A stretch of 64,000 nt of DNA from Aliidiomarina taiwanensis (GTDB taxonomy: Bacteria > Pseudomonadota > Gammaproteobacteria > Enterobacterales > Alteromonadaceae). The translations under genes and the position numbers were made by a program. Shown in pieces: positions 45,516 to 54,990 of the stretch (position 1 is its first letter; every line of letters begins with the position of its first letter). Under the pieces are notes generated by a model that was not told where the DNA came from, searched no databases, and was given only the letters and a program-made list of their open reading frames with translations. The stretch is taken from assembly GCF_003987015.1 (NCBI RefSeq), contig NZ_PIPQ01000001.1, positions 806,001 through 870,000 on the forward strand. Direction: 5' to 3'.

Positions 45516-47168
45516 ATGCGTAGTACGCTCGATTTATCTAAAAAGAAAATTTTAATTATTGATGACCAGAAAACATTTCAGGTCATGCTAAAAAGCATGT
45601 TGCTTAATTTAGGTGCATTACAAGTGGTGACGGCTCCTTCTGGTGAAGCGGGTCTCGCTTCCCACCGACAGCACAGGTTCGATATATTGCTGGTGGACTA
45701 CCACTTGGGACGCGGCAAGAACGGCCGACAAGTACTTGAAGAGTTAAAATACAAAAGATTACTACGCCCCGACGGCGTATTTATTTTGGTCAGTGCTGAA
45801 AACACCCGCCCCATGATACTGAGTGCCATTGAACTTCAGCCCGACGACTACTTAATGAAGCCTTTCTCGAGCAGCGTTCTAAAAAGCCGCTTAGAGCGTG
45901 CATTTCGCAAGCGCGTGACCCTACGCAAGGTTTACCATCACTTGTATCGACGTGAGTACCAAGCCTGCATTGAAGCTTGTAACGAGCATATAGCGCAGGA
46001 AGGGCGCTATAAGAACTTTTGCTTACAGTTAGCCAGTGAATTGTATTTGCGCGTGGGCAAAGTAGACGAGGCCGAACAAGCAGTACAGGTTTTATTAGAC
46101 GAACAGCGCTTTTCTTGGGCCGTATTGGAACTCGCCCATATCAAGTTCAAAAAAGGAGATTACGAAGACTGTTTGCCCCTCATCGAAGAGGTAATACAAA
46201 GTAACAGCAATGCTGTGGAAGCTTTCGATTTACGAGCCAAAGTATATGAGCAATTGAAAAACGCAGAGCAAGCGCTGAATGCCGCGCGGCGGGCGGTCAG
46301 CTTAGCCCCTTTCTCTATTCAGCGGCAAACCTATTTAGCCCATTTAGCCCGTCACAATCAGCAATTTGACTTAGCCAAACAAGCCATGGGACAAGTGGTT
46401 GAGCTTTCTCGAAAGTCGGTTCATCGTGACCCAAAACACTTATGCACGTACATACGCAGCATTCTGGACGCTGCTGAAAACAGTGAAACTGAGCACCAGG
46501 TCAAGCGTTATCAACAAGACGCCACTTTAGCCCTGCAGCGCTCACGTACAGAAGAGTCCTTGGTTTATTCAAAGTTTGACTATAAAACCCTTGAAAGCGC
46601 GGTTATGGCGAGAATTAATGCCTATAATGGGCAGCTTCGGGAAGCCCAAGAAAATATGCAAGGCGTTATTTCAGGGTTTTTAGAGCAAGGCTACGAAATT
46701 CCGAAAGAAGTAACCCCTGATATTATTATCGCCCTGCTAGATATTGGTGAATTTGAGCGCGCAGAAGCCTTGTCGAACCATATATTAGCAGATCTTGAAG
46801 TAGACCCTTATAATAAAGAGCTGTTGAGTAGCCGCTTAAAAGGCTGCAAGGAGCAGCGGAGTTCTTTTAAGGAAGCAAATAAACAAGGCATTCAAGCCTA
46901 TACAGAGGGCGACTATTTAGCTTCGATTCAGCATTTCGAGCAAGCCTTAAAACTTGCGCCACTCAATAGCGGTGCAGCACTTAACTACATACAAGCGGCT
47001 CTTAAAATGTTTGAACAGAAAAAGTCAGAGTCGGCTTTCTTGCATAGTGAATGCGAACGATGCTTTCGCATTATCGAAGGTCTGAGCCTTCCAAAAGCAC
47101 ACCACCGCCGCTATATGCAGTTAAAAGCAGACTATGAAGTGGTAGTCCAAGGTAACGGCCTGGGTTAA
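45516..47168 (+). CDS. Response regulator receiver domain fused to TPR-like repeats
   Basis: 550 residues. The N-terminal receiver domain (about 10-128) has the acidic pair D16-D17, phosphoacceptor D61, S93 and K115, so it should be phosphorylatable. The rest (about 135-545) is a series of helical tetratricopeptide-like repeats (for example AVEAFDLRAKVYEQLKNAEQ, AEALSNHI, GDYLASIQHFEQALKLAPLN) with no DNA-binding or enzymatic domain. The output is probably protein-protein interaction. No histidine kinase gene is adjacent. Its stop overlaps the lpxB stop by four bases. Confidence 0.85.
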   Translation: MRSTLDLSKKKILIIDDQKTFQVMLKSMLLNLGALQVVTAPSGEAGLASHRQHRFDILLVDYHLGRGKNGRQVLEELKYKRLLRPDGVFILVSAENTRPMILSAIELQPDDYLMKPFSSSVLKSRLERAFRKRVTLRKVYHHLYRREYQACIEACNEHIAQEGRYKNFCLQLASELYLRVGKVDEAEQAVQVLLDEQRFSWAVLELAHIKFKKGDYEDCLPLIEEVIQSNSNAVEAFDLRAKVYEQLKNAEQALNAARRAVSLAPFSIQRQTYLAHLARHNQQFDLAKQAMGQVVELSRKSVHRDPKHLCTYIRSILDAAENSETEHQVKRYQQDATLALQRSRTEESLVYSKFDYKTLESAVMARINAYNGQLREAQENMQGVISGFLEQGYEIPKEVTPDIIIALLDIGEFERAEALSNHILADLEVDPYNKELLSSRLKGCKEQRSSFKEANKQGIQAYTEGDYLASIQHFEQALKLAPLNSGAALNYIQAALKMFEQKKSESAFLHSECERCFRIIEGLSLPKAHHRRYMQLKADYEVVVQGNGLG

Positions 47169-48310
47169 CCTAAAGCTAGCTCAAGTACACGTTGTGCTGA
47201 GCGCTTGCCTGCGTCACAGCGAATAGAAGCATGGAGCTGCTGGTACGTTGCAACCGTGTCGCTCATGTCGGTTTGCAAGTGACGCTGTACTTCTTCGGCA
47301 ATAGCGGCGGGGGTCACCTCGTCTTGCAGTAGCTCTTTCACCACAGGCTTACCTGCTAGCAGGTTCGGTAAAGAGAAGTGCTCAAGGTGCACAAAGTGCT
47401 TCAAAATATGGTAATTCAGCCAAGCAAATTTATAACAGACCACCATAGGCCGCTTCAGCAGCATGGCTTCTAATGACACAGTACCTGAAGCCAGCATACA
47501 GCTGTCTGCAGCTGTCATAACGGTCCGGCTTTGCCCATCGAAAAAATGAAAAGGCAATTGCTGGTCCTGCTCGTTAAACAATCCGAGAATTTGCTCTCGT
47601 CGGGCTGGGTTTGCGAAAGCCAGTAAAAACTCAAGATCTGGAAAGCGTTTATGCAACAGGTGTGCAGCGTCTAAGAAGTCCCGCGTTAACATGCCCGCTT
47701 CCCCACCCCGACTGCCCGGTAATACAGCCACATACTGTTTGTCGGCTGTTAAAGACAGCGCTGCTCGTGCAGCCTCGCTGTCACTCTGCATAGGAATATC
47801 ATCCGCTAAAGGGTGCCCAACAAAAGTACAAGGAGCGTCATACTGCGCATAGAAGTCTTGTTCGAAAGGCAGAATACTGAGAACGTCGTGGGTGGCTTTT
47901 TTAATCGCAAAAATACGCTTAGGGCGCCAAGCCCAAACAGATGGACTGACGTATTGTATGGTTTTGATACCGGCAGCTTTCAGCTTTTTCTCAATCGGTA
48001 AGTTGAAGTCGGGGGCGTCAATACCCACAAACGCATGAGGTTGCTCTGTCAGCATGGTGTTGACCACCTGCTTGCGCGCCGAAAGCAGTTGAGGCAATTG
48101 CTTTAGTACATCCACTAAGCCCATCACTGAAAGGGTTTCAAGCGGAAATAAAGAGTCTAACCCCTCTGCGGCCATTAACGGACCGCCCACCCCCACAAAA
48201 CGCACATGAGCATGTGCTTGTTTTAAGCTTCGCATCAGGTTTGCACCTAAAATGTCGCCGGAGCTTTCACCAGCGACAATGCCAATCACAAGTGGGGGTT
48301 GGAAAGTCAT
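47165..48310 (-). CDS. lpxB: Lipid-A-disaccharide synthase
   Basis: 381 residues, GT-B glycosyltransferase that joins UDP-diacylglucosamine and lipid X. Family segments: GIVAGESSGDILGANLM, FVGVGGPLMAAEGL, IDAPDFNL, QYVSPSVWAWRPKR, VLPGSRGGEAG, and ASGTVSLEAMLLKRPMVVCYK. It follows lpxA by eight bases and is the last gene of the long rpsB-to-lpxB series; the rnhB-dnaE-accA genes that follow in E. coli are absent here. Confidence 0.96.
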   Translation of the reverse strand: MTFQPPLVIGIVAGESSGDILGANLMRSLKQAHAHVRFVGVGGPLMAAEGLDSLFPLETLSVMGLVDVLKQLPQLLSARKQVVNTMLTEQPHAFVGIDAPDFNLPIEKKLKAAGIKTIQYVSPSVWAWRPKRIFAIKKATHDVLSILPFEQDFYAQYDAPCTFVGHPLADDIPMQSDSEAARAALSLTADKQYVAVLPGSRGGEAGMLTRDFLDAAHLLHKRFPDLEFLLAFANPARREQILGLFNEQDQQLPFHFFDGQSRTVMTAADSCMLASGTVSLEAMLLKRPMVVCYKFAWLNYHILKHFVHLEHFSLPNLLAGKPVVKELLQDEVTPAAIAEEVQRHLQTDMSDTVATYQQLHASIRCDAGKRSAQRVLELALG

Positions 48311-48318
48311 AAAGCAGA

Positions 48319-49083
48319 TTAACGAATAATGCCGCGGTTCGACACCGCAATGAAGTCAACAAGCAACTGTACATCGGATGAATTCATCGCCGTTAGCTTT
48401 TCCACTGCTTCGTTGAGAGTGAGCCCGCTACGATACATCGTTTTGAAAGCACGCTTAATATTCTTAATTTGCTCAGCACTAAATCCACGACGCTTTAGGC
48501 CTTCGCTATTAATGGTACGGGGTACCGCATTATGGCCTTGGGCCATAATATATGGTGGTACATCTTGCACCACCACCGAGCTCACAGCTGTAAAGGCGTG
48601 GGAGCCAATTTTACAAAACTGATGAACACCCGTGAAACCGCCCAATATGACATGATCACCCACATGCACATGGCCAGCCAAAGTCACTGCATTGGCCATA
48701 ATATTGTGGTTTCCTATCATGCAGTCGTGGGCTACATGCACATAGGCCATAAATAAGTTGTCGCTGCCTATTTGCGTTAGGCTGTTGTCTTGCACAGTAC
48801 CCCGGTGCACTGTGCAACACTCACGAAACACGTTGCGATCACCAATCACTAACTCGGTTGGTTCACCCGCATACTTCTTGTCTTGGCATTCTTCGCCAAT
48901 GGAAGCAAATTGAAAAATGCGGTTTCCTTTTCCTATACGCGTTGGCCCTTGAATAACCACGTGTGAACCTATGACACAGTCGTCACCAATTTCGACATGT
49001 GGGCCAACCCAAGTCCAAGGACCGATAGAAACGTTTTTACCAATGCGAGCAGTTTCATCAATAATCGCTGTTTCGTGAATCAA
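48319..49083 (-). CDS. lpxA: UDP-N-acetylglucosamine acyltransferase
   Basis: 254 residues of left-handed parallel beta-helix hexapeptide repeats plus a C-terminal helical part, catalysing the first step of lipid A synthesis. The catalytic histidine region is HVAHDC; NRIFQFASIGE and GEPTELVIGDRNVFRE are conserved. The best start is TTG 49083, one base after the fabZ stop, with AAGGGG eight bases upstream; the homologous N-terminus (IHETAIID) begins there. A GTG at 49134 lies inside fabZ and is not supported. Confidence 0.94.
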   Translation of the reverse strand: MIHETAIIDETARIGKNVSIGPWTWVGPHVEIGDDCVIGSHVVIQGPTRIGKGNRIFQFASIGEECQDKKYAGEPTELVIGDRNVFRECCTVHRGTVQDNSLTQIGSDNLFMAYVHVAHDCMIGNHNIMANAVTLAGHVHVGDHVILGGFTGVHQFCKIGSHAFTAVSSVVVQDVPPYIMAQGHNAVPRTINSEGLKRRGFSAEQIKNIKRAFKTMYRSGLTLNEAVEKLTAMNSSDVQLLVDFIAVSNRGIIR

Positions 49084-49084
49084 G

Positions 49085-49540
49085 TTAAACGCCCCTTCTC
49101 GCGCACATAAGTTCGGCTGAAGCAGCGAGTTCACCGTCTACTTCAGCGCGTCCTGAAAATTTCCAAATATCACGGCGTTCTTTTAAAAACTCAACGTGAA
49201 AGTGGATTTGATCGCCCGGTATGACTTGACGCTTAAAACGTGCCTTGTCGATACCGGCAAATAAGAATATTTCGTCTTCGTCTCGACGCTCGGACATTTT
49301 AAAGCCGAGTAGCCCCGTTGCTTGGGCCATAGCTTCAAGAATTAACACCCCTGGAAAAATAGGGTTGCCCGGAAAATGCCCTGTAAATACAGGCTCATTC
49401 ATGGTTACATTTTTAATAGCGTGTAACGACTTTCCTGGTACATAAGAAATAACTCGGTCCACTAACGCAAACGGGTAGCGGTGAGGCAGAATATGCTGGA
49501 TTTCATTTATATCAAAACCAGGTTGTACGGAATCAGTCAC
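49085..49540 (-). CDS. fabZ: 3-hydroxyacyl-ACP dehydratase FabZ
   Basis: 151 residues from GTG 49540, with GGAG six bases upstream; the frame could also begin at TTG 49552. Hot-dog fold with catalytic H55 in [12 protein letters not shown] and E69 in [11 protein letters not shown]. It dehydrates 3-hydroxyacyl-ACP, competing with LpxA for 3-hydroxymyristoyl-ACP, which explains the conserved lpxD-fabZ-lpxA clustering. Confidence 0.95.
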   Translation of the reverse strand: MTDSVQPGFDINEIQHILPHRYPFALVDRVISYVPGKSLHAIKNVTMNEPVFTGHFPGNPIFPGVLILEAMAQATGLLGFKMSERRDEDEIFLFAGIDKARFKRQVIPGDQIHFHVEFLKERRDIWKFSGRAEVDGELAASAELMCARRGV

Positions 49541-49559
49541 AATCTTCTCCAATTAAAGC

Positions 49560-50597
49560 CTATTCAGGCAGCACTTTCTTTTCTAGTGCCCGAACACGGT
49601 TAAACAACGTCGGCAATTGTCGATAACGCACCCCTGCTTTTGCCCATGTAGACTGGTCCATAGCAGGCAAGCCAGAGGCATATAAGCCAGGCTCGGTAAT
49701 GCTTTTGGTCACCATACTCATACCATGGAACTGAGCTCCATCGCACACTGTGATGTGACCTGCAAAACCGGTTTGGCCGCCCACCATACAGTTCTTGCCA
49801 ATGGTCGTGCTGCCAGCAATACCTACTTGACCTGCTAGCGCAGTGTTTTCACCCACATGAACATTATGGGCGATCATGCAAAGGTTATCGATAATACAGC
49901 CCGACTCGATTACTGTGTCGTCTAGGGCACCCCTATCAATGGTTGTGTTTGCACCAATTTCCACACGGTCACCTACGCGCACACTCCCAAGTTGGGGGAT
50001 CTTAACCCATTTTCCGTTTTCACTGGCCCAACCAAAGCCGTCACTGCCAATAACAGTGCCACTGTGAATTAAACAGTTCGCACCAATTTCAACACCGTAA
50101 TACACAGTGACTTGTGCCCACAGCCGTGTGTGTTCGCCAATACAGGCTCCCTCGCCTATAAAGCATTGTGCGCCAATAATGCTATTGGCGCCAATTTTAG
50201 CGCCTGCACTGACCACTGCTTGAGGACCTACGGACACATTCTCGCCAAGCTCTGCTGTTGGGTCTACCACCGCTGAAGGGTGAACACCAACTGCTTGCCC
50301 AGGAGCGTTGTCAAAGGCTTGAGCAGTTTTTGCATAGCTTAAATAAGGGTTCGAACTGACCAAAAAGTGCGCCTTCGAGCCACTTTTAGCAGCAACGTCC
50401 GGGTGCACAATGACGGCACCCGCTGCTGTTGTTTCGAGCTGAGAAGCGTACTTAGGGTTCGCTAAAAAAGCCACCTGTTCGCTTCTTGCTTTCTCAAGTG
50501 TGGCAAGGCCTGTCACACGAAAAGAAGCGTCTCCTTGAACCTCTGCCCCAATTTTTTGGGCAAGCTCAGCAAGTGTGTATCCAGTCATATTAGTCAC
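49560..50597 (-). CDS. lpxD: UDP-3-O-acylglucosamine N-acyltransferase
   Basis: 345 residues: an N-terminal uridine-binding domain (about 1-105), then hexapeptide beta-helix repeats with the catalytic histidine in CMIAHNVHVGE and a C-terminal helix. It catalyses the third step of lipid A synthesis. The frame starts at GTG 50597, overlapping the skp end, with GGA six bases upstream; ATG 50588, one base after the skp stop, is a real alternative and would shorten it by three residues. Confidence 0.94.
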   Translation of the reverse strand: MTNMTGYTLAELAQKIGAEVQGDASFRVTGLATLEKARSEQVAFLANPKYASQLETTAAGAVIVHPDVAAKSGSKAHFLVSSNPYLSYAKTAQAFDNAPGQAVGVHPSAVVDPTAELGENVSVGPQAVVSAGAKIGANSIIGAQCFIGEGACIGEHTRLWAQVTVYYGVEIGANCLIHSGTVIGSDGFGWASENGKWVKIPQLGSVRVGDRVEIGANTTIDRGALDDTVIESGCIIDNLCMIAHNVHVGENTALAGQVGIAGSTTIGKNCMVGGQTGFAGHITVCDGAQFHGMSMVTKSITEPGLYASGLPAMDQSTWAKAGVRYRQLPTLFNRVRALEKKVLPE

Positions 50598-51108
50598 GCG
50601 TCATCCGCTCAATTACACGGTTTGTAATGTTCAAGCTGCTTTTAGCAAAGGCTACGTTGCCAGCTTCAATGACGAGGTCAAAGTCTTCACTGTCAGCAAT
50701 ATCATTCACCACTTGCTGTATTTGACCCAGCACACGGTTTCGCTCTTCGTTACGGCGACGGTTCAACTGCTCTGAAAGTGCTTCGCGGCGCTCTTGGTAC
50801 TCTTGGAATTGCTGCTGCAATTGCAAGGCAGCTTGCTGGATTTCTTCTTCGCTCATAATGGCTTCATCGCGTTGCAAGCGTTCTTGCTGCTCAGTCATCG
50901 ATGTTTCCATTTCACGTAAACGCTCAGCGCGCTCTTTAAATTCCATCTCAATGGTTTCAGCAATTTCGCGTGACTGCGGCAACTGTTCAAATACAGCGCG
51001 TACGTCGACCACGGCAATTTTAACACCCGCAGATTGAGCGTGTGCTGCTGGTACCGTTGCCATAGCAACTGTCATCGCAAGGGCGAGAGATATTAATAGT
51101 GATTTCAA
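50590..51108 (-). CDS. skp: Periplasmic chaperone Skp (OmpH)
   Basis: 172 residues with a signal peptide (cleavage probably after AHA, residue 24). The mature protein starts with the trimer-forming strand VKIAVVDVRAVFEQLPQ, followed by long charged coiled-coil tentacles rich in E, Q and R (about 45-135). It carries unfolded outer-membrane proteins to BAM. It lies 32 bases after bamA. Confidence 0.94.
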   Translation of the reverse strand: MKSLLISLALAMTVAMATVPAAHAQSAGVKIAVVDVRAVFEQLPQSREIAETIEMEFKERAERLREMETSMTEQQERLQRDEAIMSEEEIQQAALQLQQQFQEYQERREALSEQLNRRRNEERNRVLGQIQQVVNDIADSEDFDLVIEAGNVAFAKSSLNITNRVIERMTRD

Positions 51109-51140
51109 AGCGTCTTCCTCTTTTTCGGTTAATTATAAGT

Positions 51141-53618
51141 TTAGAACGTTGTTCCGATATTAAATGTAAATGAGTCTTCTAACTCTGGATCCAGCGATTT
51201 TATTGGGAAGCCCAAACTGAACGTTAATGCTCCCATGGGCGACAGCCATTGTAAACTCAAACCATAAGAAGCTTGGAAGTTTTTCGGGTCACTGTAATCC
51301 CAGAAAGGTACGTCACCTACAAGGTTCAGGTTTTTATATTTATCGTAATCAAATTCCGTGTCCCAGACACTACTAACATCAATAAAGGCACTGGTCCGTA
51401 TGGTGTTACGAGTTTCTTCTTTAGCAAAAGGCGTTGGGAAAATAAACTCAACACTGGCATTTGCCATGGCATTCCCACCTAACGTACTGCGACGTGCCAC
51501 TTCTAGCGTGTCAAACTCTGGGCCTAATGCAATTTGAGTTGGATTACCATTGGCATCTGGCGGCCCCTCAATAAAGCTAGCCCGGCGTACTAAACCGCGT
51601 GGACCTGTGCGGTTAGGCTCGAAGCCACGTAGTGTGTCTGCACCACCACCATAGAAGTTCTCCCAGAAAGGCAGGGTGTACTCAAAGTCTCCGTCTTTAC
51701 CATAGCCATTCCCGTAACCGGCGCGGAAACGGAATAATCCAACAAAATTATGGTCTTTATCAAGAGGCTGGTAGTAGCGGAAACGATACTCAGCTCGAAA
51801 GTATTGTAAGTCACTTTCGGGCGCAGTTACTTTAAAGCTAAATTGGTTCTCAGTCCCAGCTGTTGGATATACACCGCGGTTTAAGGTAATACGTGTCCAC
51901 GCAGCTGTTGCATAGAAAGCTTTAAAATTAAGAGCTTCATCCGACGAGCTTTGATCTGTGTACCGCTCATAGAAACTAATTATTTGATCAAACGGGTCTA
52001 GCTGGGTAATACCTGTGCTCGAAAAGCCAACACCAAAGTTCAGACGGTTAAACTCATTCACAGGGAAACCTAAGTCTAAACCTAGCCCCCACGACTTTTG
52101 GTTATACTGCTGAAGGTTAGCTCGGCCTGCGTCAAACTCGCTGACGGTTAAGTTTCCGCCAAGGCTGACACCGTCATCGGTAAAGTAGTTGTCACGGTAT
52201 CCTAGTTGTAAGTTTTTCGCGTACCGGTTAGTGTCAATTGTGAAGCTCACACGGTTCCCTGTACCCAAAAAGTTCTCTTGACTCACCGCTGCGTTCACGC
52301 TTAAGCCAGCAAAGTCACCATAACCGACACCGGCACTGATGGTCCCGGAGGGTTGCTCTTTCACGTTATAAATAATATCAACCTGATCGTCTTCGCCAGG
52401 TACAGGAATCGTTTCTACGTCCACATTCTCAAAGTACCCTAAGCGCTCTAAACGCACTTTGCCGTTTTCCACTAATTGGTCTGAAAGCCATGCGCCTTCA
52501 ATTTGCCGCATTTCGCGGCGTAGCACTTCGTCTTTCGTAGCATCATTACCTTGAAATTGAATACGGCGAACATAAACGCGCTGACCAGGGTCCACAACAA
52601 TCGACAGGTTGACGGTTTTGTCTTCATCGTTAATGTCCGGCACGCTGCGCACTTCTGTGTGCGCATAGCCCATACGTCCAAAGTAGCGCTTAATAGCTTC
52701 TTCCAACGCGGTGACATCTGCCTGGTTATAACGCTTGCCCTCGATCATTTTGGCAAAGCTTTCTAACCAACCGCGATGCTGCTGTAAGTCACCCACAATC
52801 GTGGCTTCGCTTACGTCGTACTGAGCCCCTTCAGTGACGTTTAAGGTTACGTAAATACGCTCAAGCTCTGGAGTAATAGCAACCTGCACCGAGTCCATGG
52901 CAAAACGTAAATAACCGTTGTTTAAGTATAAAGACTCAACTTTTTCTAGGTCTCCTACCAACTGTTGCTGCTGGTAGTTGCGTTTAGTGAACACACCCCA
53001 CCAAGGAACACTGTCTTTTAGTTCCATTTCTTGCAGAATGTCTTCACGACTAAACACCGTGTTACCAATGACGTTGATTTGCGCTATTTCCGCTGCATCA
53101 CCTTCTTCAAAGTCAAAGCGCAGCTCTACACGGTTTCGCGGTAAATCAATAATGCGCACATCGACTTTGGCATTATATTTACCCACGCTGTGGTAAAACT
53201 CTTCAATGCTTTTGGCCAAGCCCGTCGTAACCGTTCTATCGAGTGACTCACCTTCCGCAATACCACTACTTTGCAAGCTATCTAGAAGCTGGTCGTCTTT
53301 TAAGTCTTTGTTCCCTTCCAGTTCGATGGCACTAATGGTAGGCCGCTCTCGCACCACCACAATCAATGAGTTGCCTTCTCGCTCCACTCGAATGTCATCA
53401 AAGTGGCTAGAGGAATAAAGCTCGCGAATCACATCAGCAATTCGGCTGGAGTCTACTTCGTCTCCGGCACGAACGGGTATGTATGTCAGGGCTGCGCCAA
53501 GCGCTACACGCTGTAATCCACGAACACGAATATCGTCTACTACAAATGTATCTGCCGCTGCTATTGTGCTACTTGCACCGAATAAAACAGCGCCTACTAC
53601 CAACGTTCTCAAAGTCAT
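51141..53618 (-). CDS. bamA: Outer-membrane protein assembly factor BamA
   Basis: 825 residues. A signal peptide (about 1-22) is followed by five POTRA domains (about 23-425), beginning FVVDDIRVRGLQRV, and a 16-strand Omp85 barrel. The conserved barrel loop-6 motif is LRGF (VRGF in E. coli), and the chain ends in phenylalanine (GTTF), the usual beta-signal. It is the core of the BAM insertase, working with BamC (19.2 kb), Skp and BepA. Confidence 0.97.
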   Translation of the reverse strand: MTLRTLVVGAVLFGASSTIAAADTFVVDDIRVRGLQRVALGAALTYIPVRAGDEVDSSRIADVIRELYSSSHFDDIRVEREGNSLIVVVRERPTISAIELEGNKDLKDDQLLDSLQSSGIAEGESLDRTVTTGLAKSIEEFYHSVGKYNAKVDVRIIDLPRNRVELRFDFEEGDAAEIAQINVIGNTVFSREDILQEMELKDSVPWWGVFTKRNYQQQQLVGDLEKVESLYLNNGYLRFAMDSVQVAITPELERIYVTLNVTEGAQYDVSEATIVGDLQQHRGWLESFAKMIEGKRYNQADVTALEEAIKRYFGRMGYAHTEVRSVPDINDEDKTVNLSIVVDPGQRVYVRRIQFQGNDATKDEVLRREMRQIEGAWLSDQLVENGKVRLERLGYFENVDVETIPVPGEDDQVDIIYNVKEQPSGTISAGVGYGDFAGLSVNAAVSQENFLGTGNRVSFTIDTNRYAKNLQLGYRDNYFTDDGVSLGGNLTVSEFDAGRANLQQYNQKSWGLGLDLGFPVNEFNRLNFGVGFSSTGITQLDPFDQIISFYERYTDQSSSDEALNFKAFYATAAWTRITLNRGVYPTAGTENQFSFKVTAPESDLQYFRAEYRFRYYQPLDKDHNFVGLFRFRAGYGNGYGKDGDFEYTLPFWENFYGGGADTLRGFEPNRTGPRGLVRRASFIEGPPDANGNPTQIALGPEFDTLEVARRSTLGGNAMANASVEFIFPTPFAKEETRNTIRTSAFIDVSSVWDTEFDYDKYKNLNLVGDVPFWDYSDPKNFQASYGLSLQWLSPMGALTFSLGFPIKSLDPELEDSFTFNIGTTF

Positions 53619-53645
53619 GAAAAATACGTCTTATTGTCAGAAAAT

Positions 53646-54989
53646 TTAAGGTAATAGTCGATTAATATCATTAAACACTGCGACTATCATCAGCAAAAGT
53701 AAGAGCATCAGGCCAATTCTAAAACCAATCTCTTGTATTCGTTCTGGTACGGGCTTACCCCGTACCCATTCCACTATATAAAATAATAAGTGGCCGCCAT
53801 CGAGCATGGGAATTGGCAATAAATTCAACACCCCTAGGCTCACACTAATGAGCGCCATAAAGCTGAGAAAATAGACCAGACCATAGCTTGCATGGGTGCC
53901 CGCACCTTGCGCAATGCCAATAGGCCCACTTAGGTTTTTCACTGCCACGTCGCCGACAATAAGTTTCTTTACCATCGAGAGGCTCAGCCCCATTAACTCC
54001 CACGTGCGCTCAACACCGCCAATCAATGCCCCGACAGGTCCATACTGCAAGTGAAACCTATATTCCTCAGGATAAGGAGCAATATGCGGTGCAACACCTA
54101 AATACCCTTGGTTATTTAACTCACCTATAATAACGGGTAACGTTATAACTTGGCTATCCCGCTCGACCATTAATCGCATGTTTTCATTCGGGTGTTCTGC
54201 GATAAAGCTTCTTATTTGTTCCCAATCTTGCGTGTGAGTTCCATTAAAACCAATTATTTTGTCGTTTACTTGCAGCTGGGCTGCCTCGGCGGGTGAATTT
54301 TCAGCAACCCAAGCAACCGTGGTGAGCACTTCTGGTTGGTATACTTGAATACCTAAACTGGCCAAAGTGCTGTCTGTGTCAGGGTCAAAGTTCCACTCTG
54401 TTAGGTCAATCACATGCTCGGTTTCAATGCCTTGCTCGGTACGCACTCGCATCAGGGTTGAGGCGTCACCAATGCGTGCCACCAGTTTTAAGTTCACGTC
54501 TTGCCAGTCTTGCACCTGACGGCCGTCAAGGGCTACCACTTCGCTACCTGCTTTCAAGCCCGCTTCGGCCGCTAAGCTGTTGGCGTCAATAGCCCCTATC
54601 ACGGGACGTACCGAAGGCATGCCAATCATAAGCATCAACATAAGTGCGAAAATGGAGAAGATAAAGTTTGCGATGGGGCCGGCAGCCACCACAGCAATAC
54701 GCTGCCAAACAGGCTTAGCCCGAAAGCTTTGATGGATGGTGCTGTCGTCGGTGGGGTCAACTTCGTGGTCGAGCATGCGCACATAGCCGCCCAGCGGAAT
54801 AGTGGCTACTTGATACTGAGTGCCGTCTTTACCATGCCACTTAAACAGAGGTTTACCAAAACCAATAGAAAAAGTAAGCACTTTTACACCACACCGCCTG
54901 GCAACCCAAAAGTGTCCAAACTCATGGAAGGTAACCACCAAACCAAGGGCTACAATAAAAGCGCCAACCGACCAAATAAAACTTTCCAC
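53646..54989 (-). CDS. rseP: Intramembrane zinc protease RseP
   Basis: 447 residues from GTG 54989, one base after the dxr stop, with AGGTGG as ribosome site; the longer frame to 55025 lies in dxr. Site-2 protease: zinc motif H22-EFG-H26, two PDZ domains (about 115-310) and the third ligand in NLLPIPMLDGGHL. It releases the anti-sigma factor RseA during envelope stress, so its place before bamA links sensing with assembly. Confidence 0.95.
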   Translation of the reverse strand: MESFIWSVGAFIVALGLVVTFHEFGHFWVARRCGVKVLTFSIGFGKPLFKWHGKDGTQYQVATIPLGGYVRMLDHEVDPTDDSTIHQSFRAKPVWQRIAVVAAGPIANFIFSIFALMLMLMIGMPSVRPVIGAIDANSLAAEAGLKAGSEVVALDGRQVQDWQDVNLKLVARIGDASTLMRVRTEQGIETEHVIDLTEWNFDPDTDSTLASLGIQVYQPEVLTTVAWVAENSPAEAAQLQVNDKIIGFNGTHTQDWEQIRSFIAEHPNENMRLMVERDSQVITLPVIIGELNNQGYLGVAPHIAPYPEEYRFHLQYGPVGALIGGVERTWELMGLSLSMVKKLIVGDVAVKNLSGPIGIAQGAGTHASYGLVYFLSFMALISVSLGVLNLLPIPMLDGGHLLFYIVEWVRGKPVPERIQEIGFRIGLMLLLLLMIVAVFNDINRLLP

Positions 54990-54990
54990 C

